A DNA stretch of 54,545 bases. It comes from Pseudomonas psychrophila HA-4 (GTDB lineage: Bacteria; Pseudomonadota; Gammaproteobacteria; Pseudomonadales; Pseudomonadaceae). The translations under genes and the position numbers were made by a program. The stretch spans positions 1 through 54,545 of the forward strand of contig NZ_ALJC01000010.1 in NCBI RefSeq assembly GCF_000282975.1, given 5' to 3'. The notes under the pieces are model-generated. The model had not been told where the DNA came from, made no database searches, and saw only the letters and a list, made by a program, of their open reading frames with translations. Positions 38,034 through 48,997 of the stretch are shown here, one piece after another (within the stretch, counting starts at the first letter, position 1; each line of letters starts with the position of its first letter).

Positions 38034-39683
38034 ATGCAAGACTGGCAGCGTTCGGTGATCTATCAGATCTACCCAAAAAGCTTTTACAGCCACGCAGGCA
38101 ACGCCACCGGTGACTTGCTGGGCGTGGTCGACAAACTGGATTACCTGCAATGGCTGGGCGTTGATTACCTGTGGCTGACGCCGTTTCTGCGCTCGCCGCA
38201 GCGCGACAATGGCTATGACATCAGCGACTACTACGCAATCGATCCGAGCTACGGCAACATGGCCGATTGCGAGTTGTTGATCAGCGAAGCCAAGGCGCGC
38301 GGGATCAAGCTGATGCTCGATATCGTGGTCAATCACACCTCCATTGAACACGAGTGGTTTCAGCAGGCGCGCAGCAGCCTCGACAACCCATACCGCGACT
38401 TTTATATCTGGCGCGATCAGCCGAACAATTGGGAGTCCAAGTTTGGCGGCTCGGCTTGGGAATACGAGGCACAAACCGGTCAGTACTACTTGCACCTGTT
38501 TGACCACACCCAAGCCGACTTGAACTGGGACAACCCCAAGGTCCGTGCCGAAGTCTACAAACTGATGGGCTTTTGGCGTGACAAAGGCGTGGGCGGTTTC
38601 CGTCTTGACGTGATCAACCTGATCTCCAAACCCGCGCATTTCCCGGAAGACAACACCGATGGTCGGCGCTTCTACACCGATGGCCCTAACGTGCACGAGT
38701 ACCTGCAAGAGATGCACCGCGAAGTCTTCGCCGGGCACGATCTGGTCAGCGTGGGTGAAATGTCATCCACCCGCCTTGAACACTGCATTCGCTACTCGCG
38801 CCCAGAAAGCCAAGAACTGTCGATGACCTTCAACTTCCATCACCTGAAAGTTGATTACCCGAACCTGCAGAAATGGGTGCGCGCTGACTTCGACTTCTTG
38901 GAACTCAAACGCATCCTGTCGGACTGGCAAGTGGGCATGCAGGCGGGTGGCGGCTGGAACGCCTTGTTCTGGTGTAACCATGACCAGCCCCGCGCCGTGT
39001 CGCGGTTTGGCGAGGACGGTGCGTTTCGCGGGGTTTCAGCCAAGATGCTCGCCACCGCACTGCATTGCCTGCAAGGCACGCCGTATGTGTACCAGGGCGA
39101 AGAAATTGGCATGACCAACCCTGGCTTCGAGCGCATCGACCAGTACCGCGACGTCGAAACCCTCAACATCTATCGCCTCAAGCGTGAAGCCGGTGTGTCG
39201 CATGACGAATGCATGGCCGCGATCATGCAGAAATCGCGGGACAACAGCCGCACGCCGATGCAATGGGATCACCAGACCAATGCCGGTTTTAGCACGGCTG
39301 AACCATGGATCGGCATTCCTGAAAACGCCGCGCAGATCAACGTCGAAGTGCAGATGAATGACCCGGATTCGGTGTTGCATCACTACCGACGGCTCATTGC
39401 GCTGCGTCGTGAAGAGCCGCTGCTGTCACTCGGCCAATACCGTCAACTGCTGGCCGAGCACCCGCAGGTCTGGGCGTATCTGCGCCAGGGCGAGGGCGAA
39501 AGCGTGCTGGTGCTCAACAACTTCTATGGCACGCCGTGCGAAATCGAACTGCCGGATGACGTGATCACCGATGGCATGACGCAGCGCCTGTTGATCAGCA
39601 ACTACAACGACAACCCGTTGCGTACACGGCGTATCACCTTGCGCCCCTACGAGTCGTTCGCCCTGCACCTGACAACGCAATAA
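38034..39683 (+). CDS. treC: Alpha,alpha-phosphotrehalase (GH13)
   Basis: A 549-residue cytoplasmic enzyme that hydrolyses trehalose-6-phosphate to glucose and glucose-6-phosphate. The GH13 barrel has all key residues: LDIVVNHTS (region I), GFRLDVIN (nucleophile Asp), SVGEMSS (acid/base Glu) and WCNHDQPR (transition-state Asp). The N-terminus (WQRSVIYQIYPKSFYSHAGNATGDLLGV) is typical of TreC. It follows treP after 81 nt containing a REP-like sequence, with AAGGAG as ribosome-binding site. Confidence 0.95.
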   Translation: MQDWQRSVIYQIYPKSFYSHAGNATGDLLGVVDKLDYLQWLGVDYLWLTPFLRSPQRDNGYDISDYYAIDPSYGNMADCELLISEAKARGIKLMLDIVVNHTSIEHEWFQQARSSLDNPYRDFYIWRDQPNNWESKFGGSAWEYEAQTGQYYLHLFDHTQADLNWDNPKVRAEVYKLMGFWRDKGVGGFRLDVINLISKPAHFPEDNTDGRRFYTDGPNVHEYLQEMHREVFAGHDLVSVGEMSSTRLEHCIRYSRPESQELSMTFNFHHLKVDYPNLQKWVRADFDFLELKRILSDWQVGMQAGGGWNALFWCNHDQPRAVSRFGEDGAFRGVSAKMLATALHCLQGTPYVYQGEEIGMTNPGFERIDQYRDVETLNIYRLKREAGVSHDECMAAIMQKSRDNSRTPMQWDHQTNAGFSTAEPWIGIPENAAQINVEVQMNDPDSVLHHYRRLIALRREEPLLSLGQYRQLLAEHPQVWAYLRQGEGESVLVLNNFYGTPCEIELPDDVITDGMTQRLLISNYNDNPLRTRRITLRPYESFALHLTTQ

Positions 39684-39684
39684 C

Positions 39685-41036
<1,352 letters not shown>

Positions 41037-41098
41037 GCGACGCTGTCGGGGCTCGTGCTCCATCGGCATTTAACCGAATCAACCGCAGGTGAAGTCAC

Positions 41099-43657
41099 AT
41101 GATCACATCCCCACAACTGGAACTGCTGGCGCCGCTGTCGGGTGTTCTGATGCCACTGGATCACGTTCCTGATCCGGTGTTCTCCAGCCGCTTGATGGGC
41201 GATGGCCTGTGTATCGACCCCACGTCGCAGGTGCTGTGCGCGCCGCTGGCCGGGGTGGTCAGCAACCTGCAACACAGTGGGCATGCGGTCAGCATCACTC
41301 ACGCTAATGGTGTGCAAGTGTTGCTGCATATTGGCCTGGACACAGTGAACCTCGGCGGCCAGGGCTTTACCGCCTTGGTCAAAGAGGGGCAGCAGGTGAC
41401 GGCCGGGCAAGCGTTGATCGAGTTTGATGCCGACTACATCGCTCAGCATGCGCGCAGCCTGCTGACGTTGATGTTGGTGGTAAGCGGCCAACGTTTTACC
41501 CCAGAAACGGGCAACAGCACATTGGTCGAGTGCGGCCAGCCAGTATTGCGCCTGGGCGCCACCGAGCCGCAGGCCGCGCCGCTGGGGGCTGTGAGCCAAG
41601 GTGAAGCAGTGTTCTCGGCGCCCATTGCGCTGCCCAACCCCAACGGTTTACATGCGCGTCCGGCAGCGGTTTTCGCGCAGGCTGCCAAGGGGTTTCGCGC
41701 AACCATCGTGTTGCACAAACACGAAGAAAGCATCAACGCCAAGTCGCTGGTCGCCATCATGACCCTGCAAACGACCCACGGGGATGTAGTGCGAGTCAGT
41801 GCGACAGGTGACGATGCCGAGCAGGCCATTAACGTGTTGTCGCAACTGTTACTGGCGGGCTGCGGCGAGGCGGTAACGCCTGTTGCGCCTACCAGCGTGG
41901 AACCCGCGCCGGTCACGGCCCTTGAATCGCCTGCTGTGGATGACACGTTGCTGCGCGGCATTTGTGCCTCGCCCGGTGCCGTGTTCGGGCAGGTGGTGCA
42001 AATCGCCGAGCAAACCCTGCACTACCCGCAAGCGGGCGCCGGTGAATCGGTTGAACAGGCGCTATTGCAGCGTGCCTTGCGTGAGGCAGATCAAGCACTC
42101 GACCTGCTGGGCCGCGAGTTCAGTCAGGGGCCACAAGCGCAGATCTTTACTGCGCACCGTGAGTTGCTGCAAGACCCAAGCCTGTTGGAGCACGCGCAAG
42201 CGTTGCTGGCGTCAGGTAAAAGTGCCGCCTTCTCGTGGGCCGATGCAGTTGAAGTGAACGAAAACCTGTTTCGAAATATGGATAACACCTTCCTTGCTGA
42301 AAGGGCTCAAGACCTGGCGGATGTCGGCAAGCGCGTGCTCAAGCTGATTTTGCGGGTTGAGGACACCCTTCAAACGCTGCCGGACAATGCCATCCTGATT
42401 GCCGATCAGCTTAGCCCGTCGCAAACGGCAGGGCTCGACACGGGCAAGGTGGTGGGCTTTGCCACCGTCGGTGGCGGCGCGACCAGTCACGTGGCGATTT
42501 TGGCGCGTGCCTTGGGCTTGCCCGCGATGTGCGGTTTGCCTGCACGGGTTTTGTCGCTGGCCAGCGGTACCCCGGTGTTACTGGATGCTGAGCAGGGTGA
42601 GTTGCATGTGCGGCCGAGTGACTCGGCGATTGAACAGCTCACGGCCAAGCGTGAGCAACAGCGTCTTCGCCAACAGCGCGAGCTGGCGCACGCGTCGTTG
42701 CGGGCTGATACCCGCGATGGGCGTCACATCGAGGTGTCGGCCAACATTGCGTCACTGGCCGAGGCGGAGCAGGGCATGACACGGGGCGCGGAAGGTGTCG
42801 GTTTGTTGCGTTCGGAGTTCTTGTACCTGGAACGCAGCAGCGCGCCCAGCCACGATGAACAAGTCGCCACTTACAGCGCCATCGCCCGCACCGTGGGGCC
42901 TGACTACAACCTGGTCGTACGCACGCTGGACGTGGGGGGCGATAAACCACTGGCTTACGTGCCGATGGAGCAAGAGGCCAACCCATTTTTGGGCATGCGC
43001 GGGATTCGCCTATGCCTTGAGCGTCCAGAACTGCTGCGTGAACAGTTCAGCGCGATTCTGGCCAGCGCCGACCTGACACGTCTGCACATCATGTTGCCGA
43101 TGGTCACGCAAGTATCTGAATTGCGCGTGGCGCGCCAGTTACTGGAAGAACAGGCGCAGCGCTTGGGCGTCCAGCAGTTGCCTAAACTCGGGATCATGAT
43201 TGAAGTGCCAGCGGCCGCATTGATGGCTGACCTGTTTGCGCCCGAGGTCGACTTCTTCTCGATTGGCACCAACGACTTGACCCAATACACCTTGGCGATG
43301 GACCGCGACCACCCGCGTCTGGCCAGTCAGGCTGACAGCTTCCACCCGGCGGTATTGCGCCTGATCGCCACCACCGTTAAAGCCGCGCATGCCCACGGCA
43401 AATGGGTGGGTGTGTGCGGCGCGCTGGCGTCCGAGTCACTGGCGGTCCCGGTACTGGTGGGTCTGGGGGTTGATGAGTTATCGGTGAGCGTGCCGTTGAT
43501 TCCGGCGATTAAAGCGCGGGTCCGCGAGCAGAGCTACGAAGCCTGTCAACGCTTGGCGCAACAGGTGCTGGCGTTGGAAAGTGCCGATCAGGTTCGTGCC
43601 GCACTGCAACAGCCCCAAGCGGCCCAAGCCGCCCCCTCACTGGTGTTGGAGAACTGA
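41099..43657 (+). CDS. PTS multi-domain phosphotransferase EIIA-HPr-EI
   Basis: An 852-residue fusion carrying the soluble PTS chain. The EIIA(Glc/Crr) domain spans about residues 1-150 with its active His near 76 in LLHIGLDTV. HPr spans about 168-255 with the active His near 185 in PNGLHARPA. Enzyme I occupies about 285-840, with the phospho-His near 463 in GGATSHVAILAR, PEP-site TLDVGGDKPL and VCGALAS cysteine near 773. Together with TreP it makes the pathway from PEP to trehalose complete. It resembles NagF of the N-acetylglucosamine PTS. It ends 2 nt before the EIIB-like gene. Confidence 0.94.
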   Translation: MITSPQLELLAPLSGVLMPLDHVPDPVFSSRLMGDGLCIDPTSQVLCAPLAGVVSNLQHSGHAVSITHANGVQVLLHIGLDTVNLGGQGFTALVKEGQQVTAGQALIEFDADYIAQHARSLLTLMLVVSGQRFTPETGNSTLVECGQPVLRLGATEPQAAPLGAVSQGEAVFSAPIALPNPNGLHARPAAVFAQAAKGFRATIVLHKHEESINAKSLVAIMTLQTTHGDVVRVSATGDDAEQAINVLSQLLLAGCGEAVTPVAPTSVEPAPVTALESPAVDDTLLRGICASPGAVFGQVVQIAEQTLHYPQAGAGESVEQALLQRALREADQALDLLGREFSQGPQAQIFTAHRELLQDPSLLEHAQALLASGKSAAFSWADAVEVNENLFRNMDNTFLAERAQDLADVGKRVLKLILRVEDTLQTLPDNAILIADQLSPSQTAGLDTGKVVGFATVGGGATSHVAILARALGLPAMCGLPARVLSLASGTPVLLDAEQGELHVRPSDSAIEQLTAKREQQRLRQQRELAHASLRADTRDGRHIEVSANIASLAEAEQGMTRGAEGVGLLRSEFLYLERSSAPSHDEQVATYSAIARTVGPDYNLVVRTLDVGGDKPLAYVPMEQEANPFLGMRGIRLCLERPELLREQFSAILASADLTRLHIMLPMVTQVSELRVARQLLEEQAQRLGVQQLPKLGIMIEVPAAALMADLFAPEVDFFSIGTNDLTQYTLAMDRDHPRLASQADSFHPAVLRLIATTVKAAHAHGKWVGVCGALASESLAVPVLVGLGVDELSVSVPLIPAIKARVREQSYEACQRLAQQVLALESADQVRAALQQPQAAQAAPSLVLEN

Positions 43658-43659
43658 AC

Positions 43660-43932
43660 ATGTTTGCAAAATTTCAGCAGGCGTTTTGGAAAGCCCTGAC
43701 CCCAGATCTGGTGGCGGATGAGCCGAAGGCATCGTCCTCGACCCTGAGCGCGGCAGTCGTGGCGGCCCTTGGCGGTGCCAGCAACCTCAAGTGCGAACAG
43801 CGAGTGGCCCTGACCCGTATCCGCGTCGAACTCAACGATGCAACGCGCATCGACCCACAAGCCTTGCGGTTGGCGGGTGTGCCGGGGGTGATGACGCTGG
43901 CGGGTGGTGTAGTGCATTTGGTGGGGCTTTAA
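43660..43932 (+). CDS. Stand-alone PTS EIIB-like domain lacking the catalytic cysteine
   Basis: A 90-residue protein. Residues about 28-90 follow the EIIB fold of the glucose/GlcNAc family (AALGGASNLK...TRIRVELND, then LAGVPGVMTLAGGVVHLVGL). In active EIIB domains the phosphorylated residue is the Cys of CxTR. Here that position is Ala50 (ALTR), and the only nearby cysteine is Cys45, outside the usual loop position. It cannot act as a normal phosphocarrier, and may be a regulator or a structural partner of the PTS. It is translationally close to the EIIA-HPr-EI gene (2-nt gap). Confidence 0.8.
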   Translation: MFAKFQQAFWKALTPDLVADEPKASSSTLSAAVVAALGGASNLKCEQRVALTRIRVELNDATRIDPQALRLAGVPGVMTLAGGVVHLVGL

Positions 43933-44035
43933 GGCCCATCGTCACCCCACCCTTACCGTTTCGCAGTTGCAGGTGTATCGTATTCGCCTTTTGCGGGCGC
44001 TGAGCCCGCGTCGGATACGAGAGGTAGTTAATTCC

Positions 44036-45412
44036 ATGTCCTTTACCCGTCGACAAATACTCGGTGGTTTAGCTGGCCTGGTAGTGGTGGGTGTTGGCGC
44101 AGGAGGCGCTTCGCGTTACTGGTTGGGCAAGATGGCCGATGAGCAGGCCGGTCACGATTATGAGTTGATTGCCGCCCCACTGGACGTTGAGCTGGTGCCG
44201 GGCCATCAGACCGAAGCCTGGGCTTTTGGCCCTTCGGCGCCGGGCACGGAACTACGGGTGCGTCAGGGTGAATGGCTGCGCGTACGGTTTATCAACCATC
44301 TGCCCGTCGCCACCACGATTCACTGGCACGGCATCCGTCTGCCGCTGGAAATGGACGGCGTGCCTTACGTCTCGCAATTACCGGTGTTACCGGGTGAATA
44401 CTTCGATTACAAATTCCGCGTGCCCGATGCTGGCAGCTATTGGTATCACCCGCACGTCAACAGCAGCGAAGAACTGGGCCGTGGCCTGGTCGGCCCGCTG
44501 ATTATCGAAGAGCGTGAGCCCACCGGCTTCAAGCATGAACGTACCTTGAGCATCAAAAACTGGCACGTGGATGAAGAGGGCGGTTTTCTGCCATTCAGCA
44601 TCACCCGCGAAGCCGCGCGCGGTGGTACGCCGGGGCGCTTGTCGACGATTAATGGCACGCACGTGCCGACCATTGAGTTGCCCGCCGGGCAGATTACCCG
44701 CGTACGTATTCTCAACCTCGACAACACCTTGACCTACCGCCTGAATATTCCTGATGTGCAAGCGCAAATCTATGCGCTGGATGGCAACCCTATCGAACCA
44801 CGGCCCTTGGGCAAGGAATATTGGCTAGGCCCCGGCATGCGTATTTGCCTGGCAATCAAGGCGCCGCCCGCAGGCGAAGAACTGTCGCTGCGTGATGGCC
44901 CGGTGCGTTTGGGCACGCTGTTGTCTGTGGCCAATAACGATGCGCCCAGCGAGTGGCCGCCTGCATTGCCCGCCAACCCAATTGCCGAGCCGGATGTGGC
45001 GAATGCCGAGAAGATTAACTTCAATTTTGAATGGGTCGGTTCCGTGTCTGAGAACCTAGGCACCGACCAGCCACCAAGCCTGTGGCAGATCAACGGCGTG
45101 GCGTGGGACATCAAAGACAAGACCTGCGCCGACCGACCTATCGCAAAGCTTAAGCTGGGCAAAAGCTACATCTTCGAATTGAAGAACATGACTCAGTATC
45201 AGCACCCGATTCACCTGCACGGCATGAGCTTCAAGGTGCTGGCCTCCAACCGCAAAAAGATCACCCCGTATTTCACCGATACCTACCTGCTGGGTAAAAA
45301 CGAACGTGCCCGCGTGGCCTTGGTGGCGGATAATCCCGGCGTGTGGATGTTCCACTGCCATGTGATTGACCACATGGAAACCGGCCTCATGGCCGCTATT
45401 GAGGTTTCCTGA
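44036..45412 (+). CDS. cumA: Multicopper oxidase (CumA-like)
   Basis: A 458-residue exported oxidase with a Tat-type signal (SFTRRQILGGLAG). All copper-binding motifs are present: HWHG (about residue 96), YWYHPHVN (about 137), HPIHLHG (about 390) and the type 1/3 site HCHVIDHMETGLM (about 440), so it should be active. Sequence and its overlap with tadA match the cumA gene studied in Pseudomonas putida for Mn(II) oxidation; the natural substrate remains open. The ATG at 44036 starts the Tat signal; the frame is open 23 codons further. Confidence 0.88.
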   Translation: MSFTRRQILGGLAGLVVVGVGAGGASRYWLGKMADEQAGHDYELIAAPLDVELVPGHQTEAWAFGPSAPGTELRVRQGEWLRVRFINHLPVATTIHWHGIRLPLEMDGVPYVSQLPVLPGEYFDYKFRVPDAGSYWYHPHVNSSEELGRGLVGPLIIEEREPTGFKHERTLSIKNWHVDEEGGFLPFSITREAARGGTPGRLSTINGTHVPTIELPAGQITRVRILNLDNTLTYRLNIPDVQAQIYALDGNPIEPRPLGKEYWLGPGMRICLAIKAPPAGEELSLRDGPVRLGTLLSVANNDAPSEWPPALPANPIAEPDVANAEKINFNFEWVGSVSENLGTDQPPSLWQINGVAWDIKDKTCADRPIAKLKLGKSYIFELKNMTQYQHPIHLHGMSFKVLASNRKKITPYFTDTYLLGKNERARVALVADNPGVWMFHCHVIDHMETGLMAAIEVS

Positions 45413-45900
45413 TGCGACAAGGGCGTCAACCCCAGATTATCGACCGCAGCCGCGATCAAGACTTTATGCGCGAAGCGCTGGCGCTGGCCACTCAGGGTGC
45501 AGTGCTGGGCGAAGTACCGGTGGGCGCGGTTTTGGTGCAAAACGGTGAAATCATCGGTCGCGGCTTTAACTGCCCGATCAGCGGCAGCGACCCCAGCGCG
45601 CATGCCGAAATGGTCGCCATTCGTGCAGCTGCGGCTGGGGCCAGCAATTACCGTTTGCCTGGCAGCACGCTGTACGTCACGTTGGAGCCGTGCAGCATGT
45701 GTGCGGGCTTAATTGTGCATTCGCGTGTGGCGCGGGTGGTATTCGGCGCGCTGGAGCCCAAGGCCGGGATTGTGCAAAGTCAGGGGCAATTTTTTACCCA
45801 GGGCTTTTTGAATCACCGGGTGTTATTTGAAGGCGGGGTCTTGGCCGACGAGTGCGGCGCTATCCTGAGCGAATTCTTTAAGGCCCGTAGGGCCAAATAA
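45412..45900 (+). CDS. tadA: tRNA-specific adenosine deaminase
   Basis: This enzyme deaminates A34 to inosine in tRNA-Arg(ACG), allowing wobble decoding. The 162-residue protein has the zinc and proton-shuttle motifs HAEMVAIRAAA and PCSMCAGLIVHSRV. Its ATG overlaps the stop codon of the oxidase gene (TGATG), so translation is coupled. A REP-like element follows. Confidence 0.95.
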   Translation: MRQGRQPQIIDRSRDQDFMREALALATQGAVLGEVPVGAVLVQNGEIIGRGFNCPISGSDPSAHAEMVAIRAAAAGASNYRLPGSTLYVTLEPCSMCAGLIVHSRVARVVFGALEPKAGIVQSQGQFFTQGFLNHRVLFEGGVLADECGAILSEFFKARRAK

Positions 45901-45904
45901 CCCG

Positions 45905-46002
45905 CGATCTTTGTAGAAGCGGACTTGCTCGCGAAAGTATCGACGCGGTTTAACAGAAAAACCGCATCGCCTGCATCGCTGGCAAGCCAGGCTCCCACAG
46001 AG
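45905..46002. repeat. REP-like element between tadA and cmoB
   Basis: A central hairpin (GCGGTTT 45945-45951 with AAACCGC 45959-45965) is flanked by 'gcgatctttgtagaagcggacttgctcgcg' and 'ctggcaagccaggctcccacag', the outer arms typical of Pseudomonas intergenic repeats. It separates convergent genes and may end transcription of both. Confidence 0.65.
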
Positions 46003-46013
46003 TTTTGGTAGGG

Positions 46014-46970
46014 TTATTTCCTGGCGACGATCACAGCCCGCATGGGTGCGGGCAGGCCTTCGATGGTTTTGCTGGGGTCATTTGGGTCTAGGTAGTCGCT
46101 CAGTGACTGGAATTTCATCCACTCGGTCGCACGTTGTTCTTCAACCGTGGTAATGCTCACGTCTACACAGCGCACGTCACTGAAGCCAGCACGGCGCAGC
46201 CAGCGCTCAAGGGCCGGGATCGAGGGCAGGAACCACACGTTGCGCATCTGCGCGTAACGGTCTTCAGGCACCAGCACTTGATTCACGTCGCCTTCGATCA
46301 CCAGGGTTTCCAGCACCAATTCGCCGCCTTTGACCAGGCAGTCTTTCAGCGCCAGCAAATGCTCGATAGGCGAGCGGCGGTGGTAAAACACGCCCATGGA
46401 AAACACGGTGTCGAAACCTTCGAGGTTTGGCGGCAGGTCTTCAAATGGGAATGGCAGGTGCCAAGCCGCTTCTTGCTGCAAGAAGCGTTGCACGGCCTGG
46501 AACTGGCAGAAAAACAGCCAGTTCGGGTCGACACCGATCACGCTGTGGGCGCCTGCGCCGAGCATGCGCCACATGTAATAGCCATTACCGCAGCCGACAT
46601 CAAGGATGCGTTTATCCTTGAGGTCGATATGCGGCGCAACCCGCGACCATTTCCAATCTGAATGCCATTCGGTATCGACGTGCACGCCAAACAGATCAAA
46701 CGGCCCTTTGCGCCACGGCGACAAGCCGAGCAGCGCTGTGCGCATGTGTGCGCGGGTTTCGTCGTCGCAGTCAGTGTCCAGGGTCAGGCCGTTGAGCAAG
46801 TCGATCTCGGTGGGTAGTACGTTGGGCAATGCATCCAGCGCGCTTTGCCAGCGTTCGAGGTCGCCGTGACCTTTGTCCATTTTGGTGTCGAGTTGTGCTT
46901 GCAGGGTGTTCGCCCATTCAGCCAATGGCGTGCCCGCCAGACGGCGGGCGAGGGGGGAAAGATCAATCAT
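46014..46970 (-). CDS. cmoB: tRNA uridine(34) carboxymethyltransferase CmoB
   Basis: CmoB transfers a carboxymethyl group from carboxy-SAM to 5-hydroxyuridine-34, making cmo5U for wobble decoding. The 318-residue protein has the class I methyltransferase motif [20 protein letters not shown] and the CmoB-typical [21 protein letters not shown] and [10 protein letters not shown] segments. Its start overlaps the cmoA stop by 4 nt (ATGA), so the two are a coupled pair. Confidence 0.96.
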   Translation of the reverse strand: MIDLSPLARRLAGTPLAEWANTLQAQLDTKMDKGHGDLERWQSALDALPNVLPTEIDLLNGLTLDTDCDDETRAHMRTALLGLSPWRKGPFDLFGVHVDTEWHSDWKWSRVAPHIDLKDKRILDVGCGNGYYMWRMLGAGAHSVIGVDPNWLFFCQFQAVQRFLQQEAAWHLPFPFEDLPPNLEGFDTVFSMGVFYHRRSPIEHLLALKDCLVKGGELVLETLVIEGDVNQVLVPEDRYAQMRNVWFLPSIPALERWLRRAGFSDVRCVDVSITTVEEQRATEWMKFQSLSDYLDPNDPSKTIEGLPAPMRAVIVARK

Positions 46971-47725
46971 GGCAAGGCAATCAACGAGGCAAAGTTAAGA
47001 CACTGGAACCACGGCACGACTTTCGAGAACCCGGCCGCCAGCAGGCGTTCGCGGTGTTCTTCGAGGCTGTCGGGCTTCATGACATTTTCGATGGCGCTGC
47101 GCTTTTGCGCGATTTCTAGGTCGCTGTAACCGTTGGCGCGCTTAAACGCGATGTGTAAGTCGGTCAGCAACGTGTGTTCTTCACAATCATTGAAGCGCAG
47201 CTTTTCTGACAGGATCAGCGCTCCCCCTGGTAGCAACGATTTGCGAATCCGGCCGAGCAAGGCCAGACGCTGCTCAGGCGCGATAAATTGCAGGGTAAAG
47301 TTCAGCGCTACAACCGAGGCGGGTTCAAACGCCAGCGCAAGAATGTCGCCTTCAATCACTTCAACGGGCAGCAACTCCTGAAACATAGAGTTTTGTGCAT
47401 TGAGGTACTCGCGGCAGCGCTCGACCATGGCCGCCGAGTTGTCCACGGCAATCACCTTGCACCCCTCGCTGCGCACATGGCGGCGCAACGCTTGGGTCAC
47501 GGCGCCCAACGAACTCCCTAAGTCATACAACACGCTGTTGGGCTGGGCGAATTGGGCAGCGAGTACGCCGAGGTTCTCGACAATCGTCGGGTAGCCGGGC
47601 ACCGAGCGTTTGATCATGTCCGGGAACACCCGCACCACGTCTTCGTTAAAGGCGAAGTCCGGCACCTGGGCCAGGGGCTGGGCGAAAATACGGTCAGGTT
47701 CTTTGCTCACGACTTCTTTGCTCAC
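46967..47725 (-). CDS. cmoA: Carboxy-S-adenosyl-L-methionine synthase CmoA
   Basis: CmoA makes carboxy-SAM from SAM and prephenate for CmoB. The 252-residue protein shows [24 protein letters not shown], the SAM-binding [18 protein letters not shown], and [20 protein letters not shown]. First gene of the cmoAB pair, divided from the I42 inhibitor gene by about 90 nt on the same strand. Confidence 0.96.
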   Translation of the reverse strand: MSKEVVSKEPDRIFAQPLAQVPDFAFNEDVVRVFPDMIKRSVPGYPTIVENLGVLAAQFAQPNSVLYDLGSSLGAVTQALRRHVRSEGCKVIAVDNSAAMVERCREYLNAQNSMFQELLPVEVIEGDILALAFEPASVVALNFTLQFIAPEQRLALLGRIRKSLLPGGALILSEKLRFNDCEEHTLLTDLHIAFKRANGYSDLEIAQKRSAIENVMKPDSLEEHRERLLAAGFSKVVPWFQCLNFASLIALP

Positions 47726-47815
47726 GACAGTTCCGGCGCTGGAGAGTTGAAAAGGGGCCGCATTTTAGCCAAGTTGGCGCCGGGATGCGCGGTCTGTCTG
47801 ATAAACCGCGCCCTG

Positions 47816-48211
47816 TCATTTCACGGTGATTGGGCAGTCAACACTTTCTGCGGGTTCGGCCTCTGGCTCCCACGGTTGCTGAGAGGTCAGGCGCAAGCGT
47901 CCGGTGCCCTGTGCAAAGGCCTGAAAGCGCCATGTCGATTGCCCGCCACTGCCGAGCAGTTGGCCGTCATCGCTGCTTTGGTAGACCTCAGGGCCGAGGC
48001 TGCGTAGTACGCCGCCGGCAGAGTCTTGAATGGCCCAGCGATAGCCGGTGGTGGGGTTGCTGGGTAACGACACAATCAGGTTTTGCCCTGTGTGCAGTTG
48101 TATCGGGCAGTCGCTCTGTTCTTCAACGGTCAAGGTGTTGTTGGCAGATTGATGTGTACAGGCTGACAGCAAGCTCAGGCTGAGCAGGGGAATAAGACGT
48201 GCGAGGGACAT
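47816..48211 (-). CDS. Chagasin-like protease inhibitor lipoprotein (I42 family)
   Basis: A 131-residue lipoprotein (lipobox LLSAC, Cys about residue 18) with the I42 signature NPTTGYRW in the first inhibitory loop. A GSGGQSTWRFQAFAQGTGRLRLTSQQPWEP segment gives the later strands (usual motif R.PWE). Proteins of this family inhibit papain-like cysteine peptidases; in the periplasm it would guard against host or own proteases. The ATG at 48211 begins the signal peptide. Confidence 0.85.
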   Translation of the reverse strand: MSLARLIPLLSLSLLSACTHQSANNTLTVEEQSDCPIQLHTGQNLIVSLPSNPTTGYRWAIQDSAGGVLRSLGPEVYQSSDDGQLLGSGGQSTWRFQAFAQGTGRLRLTSQQPWEPEAEPAESVDCPITVK

Positions 48212-48309
48212 TGAAGGCTCCGGTCGGACAAACACAAGCGCGCAGCATAACCCATGATGGCGGCTGCGCTATGTGTCGTCGGCCACGTGTGACCTAGCCT
48301 TGTCAGTGT

Positions 48310-48804
48310 TTAGAAGCTGGCGTGCGGTGGGCTGATTTTAAAATCGCCACACAGCTCTAACGATTCGCCCATGTGGTCTAGGCATTCAAGGGTGAACAGA
48401 CGGGCGCTGTAGCAACTCTCGATGACGCTCAAGTGCAAGGTGCCGATATTGGCTTCGTTCAAGTGATAGCGATCGCGACCATCGACTTCGACGCATTCGA
48501 TGTAAGACATCGCCCGCACTGGGCCATGCTCGCCTTTTCGGAACAGGTAAATACCCGATTGAATGTTGATGTCCAGGGTCAGGGAAATAGCGCGATATAA
48601 CGTGGAACCGAACTCATCGAGTTCCCCAGTAATGACAATTTTCTTTTGGCTGCTGGCGAAGGTCATTTCCTGAGCGGCAAAAGACGGTCTGTCTAGCAGC
48701 TCTGCCTTGAGTTCGCCGCGTGTTATGGGATTGAACACATTCGGGCTCTGAACACTGGCCCAAAGTACATCAGGGTTTTCATACGCAGGATGATGAAGTG
48801 GCAT
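48310..48804 (-). CDS. Hypothetical protein (164 aa)
   Basis: A soluble protein with no signal peptide or membrane segment and no family I recognise. The ATG at 48804 is preceded by GGGGA at the right distance, so it is preferred over the TTG at 48816. The sequence alternates beta-strand-like parts (KKIVITGELDEFG, AISLTLDINIQSGIYLFRKG, LHLSVIESCYSARLFTLECL). It is a single-gene unit between the I42 gene and a REP element. Confidence 0.65.
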   Translation of the reverse strand: MPLHHPAYENPDVLWASVQSPNVFNPITRGELKAELLDRPSFAAQEMTFASSQKKIVITGELDEFGSTLYRAISLTLDINIQSGIYLFRKGEHGPVRAMSYIECVEVDGRDRYHLNEANIGTLHLSVIESCYSARLFTLECLDHMGESLELCGDFKISPPHASF

Positions 48805-48936
48805 GGTGATCCCCAACGCTAATGTCTGTCGGCTAAAACCCTATTAACGATGGGATGTAAACACGTGTCTACTGTCAGAAATAACAGGGTGTTTAGTGGA
48901 ACCAAGTTTGCAACGGCTTGCAGTGCGGCTCCAACT

Positions 48937-48988
48937 GTAAGAGCGAGCTTTTAATAGATCAAAAGATCGAGAGCAAGCTCGCTCCTAC
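48937..48988. repeat. REP-like palindrome downstream of lon
   Basis: AGCGAGCTT (48942-48950) pairs with AAGCTCGCT (48975-48983), enclosing 'atagatcaaaagatcgag'. The unit ends in 'gctcctac', the same arm as the element after treC. It may terminate transcription of lon, whose stop codon lies just to the right. Confidence 0.7.
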
Positions 48989-48997
48989 TAGATGTTG

